A stretch of DNA of 56,590 nt from Armatimonadota bacterium (GTDB taxonomy: Bacteria; Cloacimonadota; Cloacimonadia; Cloacimonadales; TCS61): assembly GCA_013203665.1 (NCBI GenBank), contig JABMPU010000114.1, forward strand, positions 1-56,590, given 5' to 3'. The notes beneath the pieces were generated by a model. The model had not been told where the DNA came from. It did not search any database and was given only the letters and a program-made list of their open reading frames with translations. The position numbers and the translations under genes are program-made. Positions 52,883-56,590 of the stretch are shown piece by piece. The first letter of the stretch is position 1, and each line of letters opens with the position of its first letter.

Positions 52883-55800
52883 TTATTTTATCAACATCAT
52901 CTTAGCTACAGAAGTTGAAGATGCAGTTTTCAGTTTAACAAAGTATAGTCCACTGGTTGTTGATGTTCCATTGTTGTCAGTTCCATTCCAGATGAATTTT
53001 GCATTATTTTGGACGGTTTGATTATCCAAAACTGTTTTAACCAACTGACCTTTAATGTTGTAAATTTCAACAGTAACAGGTAGTTCCTGATCAGCAGCAG
53101 TGATAGAAAGAGCAATGTTTGTTTCAGGATTGAAAGGATTAGGATAGGTATTAATGAAGCTTTGCGAGATTACTTCAATAACTTCATTTTCGGAACCGAC
53201 AAGAATCAGACCGTTTGGTCCGCCAAAAGCTCCCATATCATTCCTGGTTCCGTCATGATCATTGTAAATAGGATCTGGATTACCTGCATCTATGCAAGAT
53301 GAGCCCTCCAATAAATCCCAGACACCAGTAAGACCATTATAAGCAGAACCATTACCTCCACTTGGATCAATGAACATTGGGTCTTCATCGATGTTGCCTT
53401 CTCCGGCAAATCCGCCGGAAATACAAGAATAAGTTACATCGGCACTACCACCGACATTATTAATTACAGATGCATCAGTAATTAAGATACCATTTAATAT
53501 TGTAATTTCGGAGTTGTAAACAAATATTTCACTATTGGCTGAACTATTATTAGCGAGTGTATTATTTATCAGGTTCACAGCTGAATCAATGAGGAAAACC
53601 AGTGAACCATATTGACCAGTATTGTTGACGATTATATTGTTTCTAATCTGAGGTGATGAGGTTATACAGCGAATACCACCAGTGCCGGTTGAACTTTGGT
53701 TGTTGGCAATAATATTATTTTTAATAATTACATTATCGGAGAGTTGCACATCGATTGCTGCTCCTTGTGCATTGCTGGAATTGTCATAAAACACACAGTT
53801 CGTTATTTCCAAGTTTGAGTCATTTTCTATTTCAACTGCTGATTGTGTAGAATTGCTGAATTTGCAGTTGATAAGTTTATTATCTTCCTGAGTATAGGAA
53901 AATTTCATACCTCTCCAATCAGTTGAAGAATTAAATAGAATGGTTCCGGAATCGCTTGCATCAGCTTGTAGCATACCATTAACAGTAAACAGAGAATTAT
54001 TTTCAATAATTATGTTTACTCCGGGAAGAATAAATAAGTCATCATCTTCGGAAACCTGTACATCATCCACAATTGTGTATGGCCCAGAATCTTCAGTCCA
54101 AATACCCGAAATGTTACCCGAAATGGCAGAGGCATCTGTAACAGTTATGTAATCTTCAATAGTCGTTTCCACTGTTTCGTAGCCGTCTGATATCTGCAAG
54201 GTTACATCATATGATCCAATTTCATTATAGAAATGGAACGGATTTTCCTCGTAACTGTCAAAGAGTTCGTCACCGTCAAAATCCCAGGCATAACTAATAA
54301 TACTATTTGGCGGATATGATGTATTGTAAAACTGTACACCCAGAATGGATGGTCCGGTCTGAACATTGCTTTCGAATAGGGCAATGGGTCCAGTTTCCAA
54401 TGTGAATTCTAAAGAATCACCAACGTAGCCAACATCACTAATGAAGATTCCCCCGGGATCTCCCCATTGCAGGAAGCAGGCTGGATTTGTGTTATCATTG
54501 AACATTGTTCTACCGGTGTCAGCCGAAAAATGAGCCAGATTTATACTTCCATTATTAGATAAAGTCCCATCTGGACGGAAAACATAGACTTCATCCGGAG
54601 GTCCCTGTGCATTACCATTTTCGTTTAAATCTATCCGATATATGATAAGTCCGTCACCAGGAATACTAGGTTCAAATATTCCAGTTCTAAGGCGATATTC
54701 AACCATAAAGAATTCTGTTGTTGAATTGGGTGATGGGATCTTGTAGCAACTGTAAGTAGAATCAACAACAGGATACAAAGTATATGTTCCTGTTGTATTT
54801 ATCTCGGGAACTTCATCAAACCAAAGCCCGTATTTGTATTTCATCCAGGTTGTCATGTGCTGGGGTGGATTTGTGTTTGAACACATTAGATCCCATGTAC
54901 CTGTAGGGGAGATGCCGTTTCCGGTATAATGATAGAGATCCGGCGAACCAAGGGAATGGAACATTTCGTGGCACAAAACACCAACTCCACTGCTGTTCAA
55001 ACTTACGGAAAGCTGAAAATTATATGTCCATACCTGCACATCATGAATGAAAACATCGATGGAATACAAAACCCACATATGTGGCCAGAGGAGATCTGCC
55101 CAGGCACCTGTAGCACCTTTAATGATAAAGCAGATATTATCTACCAAGCCGTCATCATCGTTATCAAGATCGAGGGTAGTTGGAATCTGGGATTCTACAA
55201 ATTGAACAGCTGCCTGCAGAAGTTCATGTTCTCTTTGTGTTCTCTGATCACTATTTTGGTAACCAATAGGATTGGTTACTGCGTTATAAACCAAGTAGTA
55301 ACCACGAAGATTCGGACTCTGATATGATACGATGAGATTTCCATTTGGTTCAGGATAGAAGTGAGAAGTAATATCGAGTTGTTCATCAGAAACTTCATCA
55401 AAATATTGATACATGGAATTTTGATCTTCTAAGTTAAACATGCCATTATACAGGGCTAGGGTTTCTGTGAATTCCTCCTGGTCTGCAAAACGAATGCAAA
55501 CAACTAGATTGTTCAATTCTCCGATCGTGGATGTTCTAGTTCTTTCATCTGCTAGGATTTGCTGGAATTCTTCTACTCGACGTTCATAGTTCTCGGGTTT
55601 AGCATTTGCTCCAGCTACAAGTCCGACAGATTCAGGATCAACTCTACCTGCGATGAATTCAGTTGGAACTAATTCCTCTTCTATCAATTCTGCATAAACA
55701 AAGAATCCTGTTCCCGGATGCTGGATTATCGTGAAATTATTTTCATCGTGTAGCCAGTTGTGAAATTCATCTCCTGAAGCAAAACAATTTAAAACTTCAC

Positions 55801-55897
55801 CATCAGGTTGAATAAGTTCCTGTTCGATATTGGTGAGATATGCTGCGAAAATGATAGTAGTTATTAAAAAAAATCCGATCAACATTTTAATTTTCAT
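52883..55897 (-). CDS. Secreted M6-family metalloprotease with PKD, beta-helix and sorting domain
   Basis: A 1004-residue exported protein with signal peptide (1-19). The protease region has a propeptide-like part, then LVVCIRFADQEEF and the zinc site CHEMFHSLGSPDLYHY (His310, Glu311, His314), with GTWDLMCS following, typical of M6 (immune inhibitor A-like) peptidases. A PKD domain with SYAWDFDGDELFDSYEENP (about 540) comes next, then parallel beta-helix turns (about 640-830, NCVFYDNSS, NNIIANNQS) and the type A sorting domain (TYPNPFNPETNI, IYNIKGQLVKT, SGLYFVKLK). Probably degrades extracellular proteins. A terminator follows. Confidence 0.92.
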   Translation of the reverse strand: MKIKMLIGFFLITTIIFAAYLTNIEQELIQPDGEVLNCFASGDEFHNWLHDENNFTIIQHPGTGFFVYAELIEEELVPTEFIAGRVDPESVGLVAGANAKPENYERRVEEFQQILADERTRTSTIGELNNLVVCIRFADQEEFTETLALYNGMFNLEDQNSMYQYFDEVSDEQLDITSHFYPEPNGNLIVSYQSPNLRGYYLVYNAVTNPIGYQNSDQRTQREHELLQAAVQFVESQIPTTLDLDNDDDGLVDNICFIIKGATGAWADLLWPHMWVLYSIDVFIHDVQVWTYNFQLSVSLNSSGVGVLCHEMFHSLGSPDLYHYTGNGISPTGTWDLMCSNTNPPQHMTTWMKYKYGLWFDEVPEINTTGTYTLYPVVDSTYSCYKIPSPNSTTEFFMVEYRLRTGIFEPSIPGDGLIIYRIDLNENGNAQGPPDEVYVFRPDGTLSNNGSINLAHFSADTGRTMFNDNTNPACFLQWGDPGGIFISDVGYVGDSLEFTLETGPIALFESNVQTGPSILGVQFYNTSYPPNSIISYAWDFDGDELFDSYEENPFHFYNEIGSYDVTLQISDGYETVETTIEDYITVTDASAISGNISGIWTEDSGPYTIVDDVQVSEDDDLFILPGVNIIIENNSLFTVNGMLQADASDSGTILFNSSTDWRGMKFSYTQEDNKLINCKFSNSTQSAVEIENDSNLEITNCVFYDNSSNAQGAAIDVQLSDNVIIKNNIIANNQSSTGTGGIRCITSSPQIRNNIIVNNTGQYGSLVFLIDSAVNLINNTLANNSSANSEIFVYNSEITILNGILITDASVINNVGGSADVTYSCISGGFAGEGNIDEDPMFIDPSGGNGSAYNGLTGVWDLLEGSSCIDAGNPDPIYNDHDGTRNDMGAFGGPNGLILVGSENEVIEVISQSFINTYPNPFNPETNIALSITAADQELPVTVEIYNIKGQLVKTVLDNQTVQNNAKFIWNGTDNNGTSTTSGLYFVKLKTASSTSVAKMMLIK

Positions 55898-55954
55898 ATT
55901 TTTCTCCTAATAAATTTATTTCAATATAAATGCATAACTCATTCCAAGATGAAT

Positions 55955-55980
55955 AAAAAAAACGCTCCCAAAGGAGCGTT
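55955..55980 (-). terminator. Intrinsic terminator of the right-edge gene
   Basis: AACGCTCC (55961-55968) and GGAGCGTT (55973-55980) form an 8-bp stem with a CAAA loop. On the minus strand a U-run follows (55960-55955). It lies 22 nt after the stop of the partial gene. Confidence 0.92.
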
Positions 55981-56002
55981 TTATTGATGCTAATTTCAAT
56001 AC

Positions 56003-56590
56003 CTATTTCATCAATATCATCTTAACTACAGAAGTAGAAGATGCAGTTTTCAGTTTAACGAAATATAGTCCACTCGTTGTTGATGTTCCATTGTTGTCGG
56101 TTCCATTCCAGCTGAATATAGAATTATTTACAATTTGATTATCCACAATTGTTTTAACAAGCTGTCCTTTAACGTTGTAGATACCCACTGAAACAGGATG
56201 CATTTTATCTGTTTCAGTCATGTTAAGAGCAATCGATGTTTGAGGATTGAATGGATTAGGATAAACATTAATGGAACTTTGTGAGATTACTTCAATAACC
56301 TCATTTTCAGAACTGACAAGAATCAATCCGTTTGGACCTCCATAAGCTCCCATATCATTTCTAGAGCCGTCAGGATCGTTGTAAACTGGGTCAGGATCAC
56401 CGGCATCTATACAAGGTGAACCTTCCAATAAACCCCAGACAGCAGTAAGACCATTATAAGCAGAACCATTGCCTGCACTTGGGTCAATGAACATTGGGTC
56501 ATCATCGATGTTACCTTCTCCGGTAAATCCACCTGTGATACATGTGTAGGTTACATCAGGATCTCCAAAAGGAGCAAAGAACATTGTACC
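56003..56590 (-). CDS. Secreted protein, C-terminal part (paralogue of the M6 protease tail); cut by window edge
   Basis: The reading frame is open to the right edge, so only the last 195 or so codons are seen. They comprise the end of a beta-helix (VTYTCITGGFTGEGNIDDDP), SPCIDAGDPDPVYNDPDGSR, GPNGLILVSSENEVIEVISQ, and the type A sorting domain (VYPNPFNPQTSI, IYNVKGQLVKT, SGLYFVKLK). DNA and protein are very close to the 3' end of the M6 gene. The catalytic part lies outside, so family membership of the N-terminal half is not known. Confidence 0.88.
   Translation of the reverse strand, partial: GTMFFAPFGDPDVTYTCITGGFTGEGNIDDDPMFIDPSAGNGSAYNGLTAVWGLLEGSPCIDAGDPDPVYNDPDGSRNDMGAYGGPNGLILVSSENEVIEVISQSSINVYPNPFNPQTSIALNMTETDKMHPVSVGIYNVKGQLVKTIVDNQIVNNSIFSWNGTDNNGTSTTSGLYFVKLKTASSTSVVKMILMK

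Overview
The window is AT-rich bacterial chromosome with short intergenic gaps, co-oriented operons and mostly housekeeping genes. Four secreted proteins (46430-56590) end in the same sorting domain, with an NPFNP motif, a YN(I/L/V)KGQ motif and a final strand near GSGIYFY or SGLYFVKL. This is the type A (type IX secretion, FCB-group) C-terminal domain. Together with the gene content it suggests Candidatus Cloacimonadota or a neighbouring FCB lineage. That placement is inference; no rRNA is present to confirm it.

Layout. 1-1912: end of a tRNA-Thr, a PP-loop ATPase and an MBL-fold hydrolase. 1918-5633 (minus): complete riboflavin operon ribD-ribE-ribBA-ribH behind an FMN riboswitch and terminator. 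5710-16317 (plus): a TrmB-dGTPase fusion, prfB with a programmed +1 frameshift at UAA, a GxxExxY nuclease-like gene between inverted 9-nt repeat arrays, then uppS, cdsA, rfbB, an mltD-like transglycosylase, rimI, tmk and ctpA (envelope, nucleotide and protease functions). 16754-30943 (minus): tilS-hpt-ftsH-hslV-hslU-Mth938 followed without a break by a four-gene defence cassette (SPPY methyltransferase, PD-(D/E)XK-like nuclease, GmrSD-type DUF262/DUF1524 protein, DPPF methyltransferase), then small accessory genes and a MATE transporter. 31324-35180 (plus): iorA (no ferredoxin domain), a secreted propeller protein, iorB and a DUF4342 gene. 35265-39403 (minus): outer-membrane-type protein, DUF2442/DUF4160 pair, membrane coiled-coil protein, ABC-F ATPase. 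39992-43182 (plus): two tandem acyl-AMP ligases. 43232-56590 (minus): argF, a STAS protein, an acylating aldehyde dehydrogenase, and four secreted proteins (C25-like peptidase, BNR-repeat protein, M6 metalloprotease and the end of its paralogue).

The most unusual layer is the repeats. Many gaps carry degenerate tandem arrays of 9-10-nt units (ACACGGATG, ACAGGATTA/TAATCCTGT, TTCGTGTAA, ATCAGTGGA, CGCAAAGAA, TTGAATTGG). In eight leaders they sit just before a ribosome binding site in a fixed orientation, and two arms face each other around the GxxExxY gene. A ~90-nt composite copy occurs twice, inverted, at 39.9 and 44.7 kb. A second class is short palindromes of the CCAAGC...GCTTGG type, and two further short repeats have apparently landed in frame inside secreted-protein genes. 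I propose the bracketed GxxExxY unit as a candidate for a small nuclease-linked mobile or spreading repeat system.

Functionally the window combines cofactor synthesis, translation and tRNA processing, isoprenoid/phospholipid/cell-wall work, proteostasis, amino-acid fermentation (indolepyruvate-type oxidoreductase, acylating aldehyde dehydrogenase, ornithine carbamoyltransferase) and secreted proteases with surface sorting.
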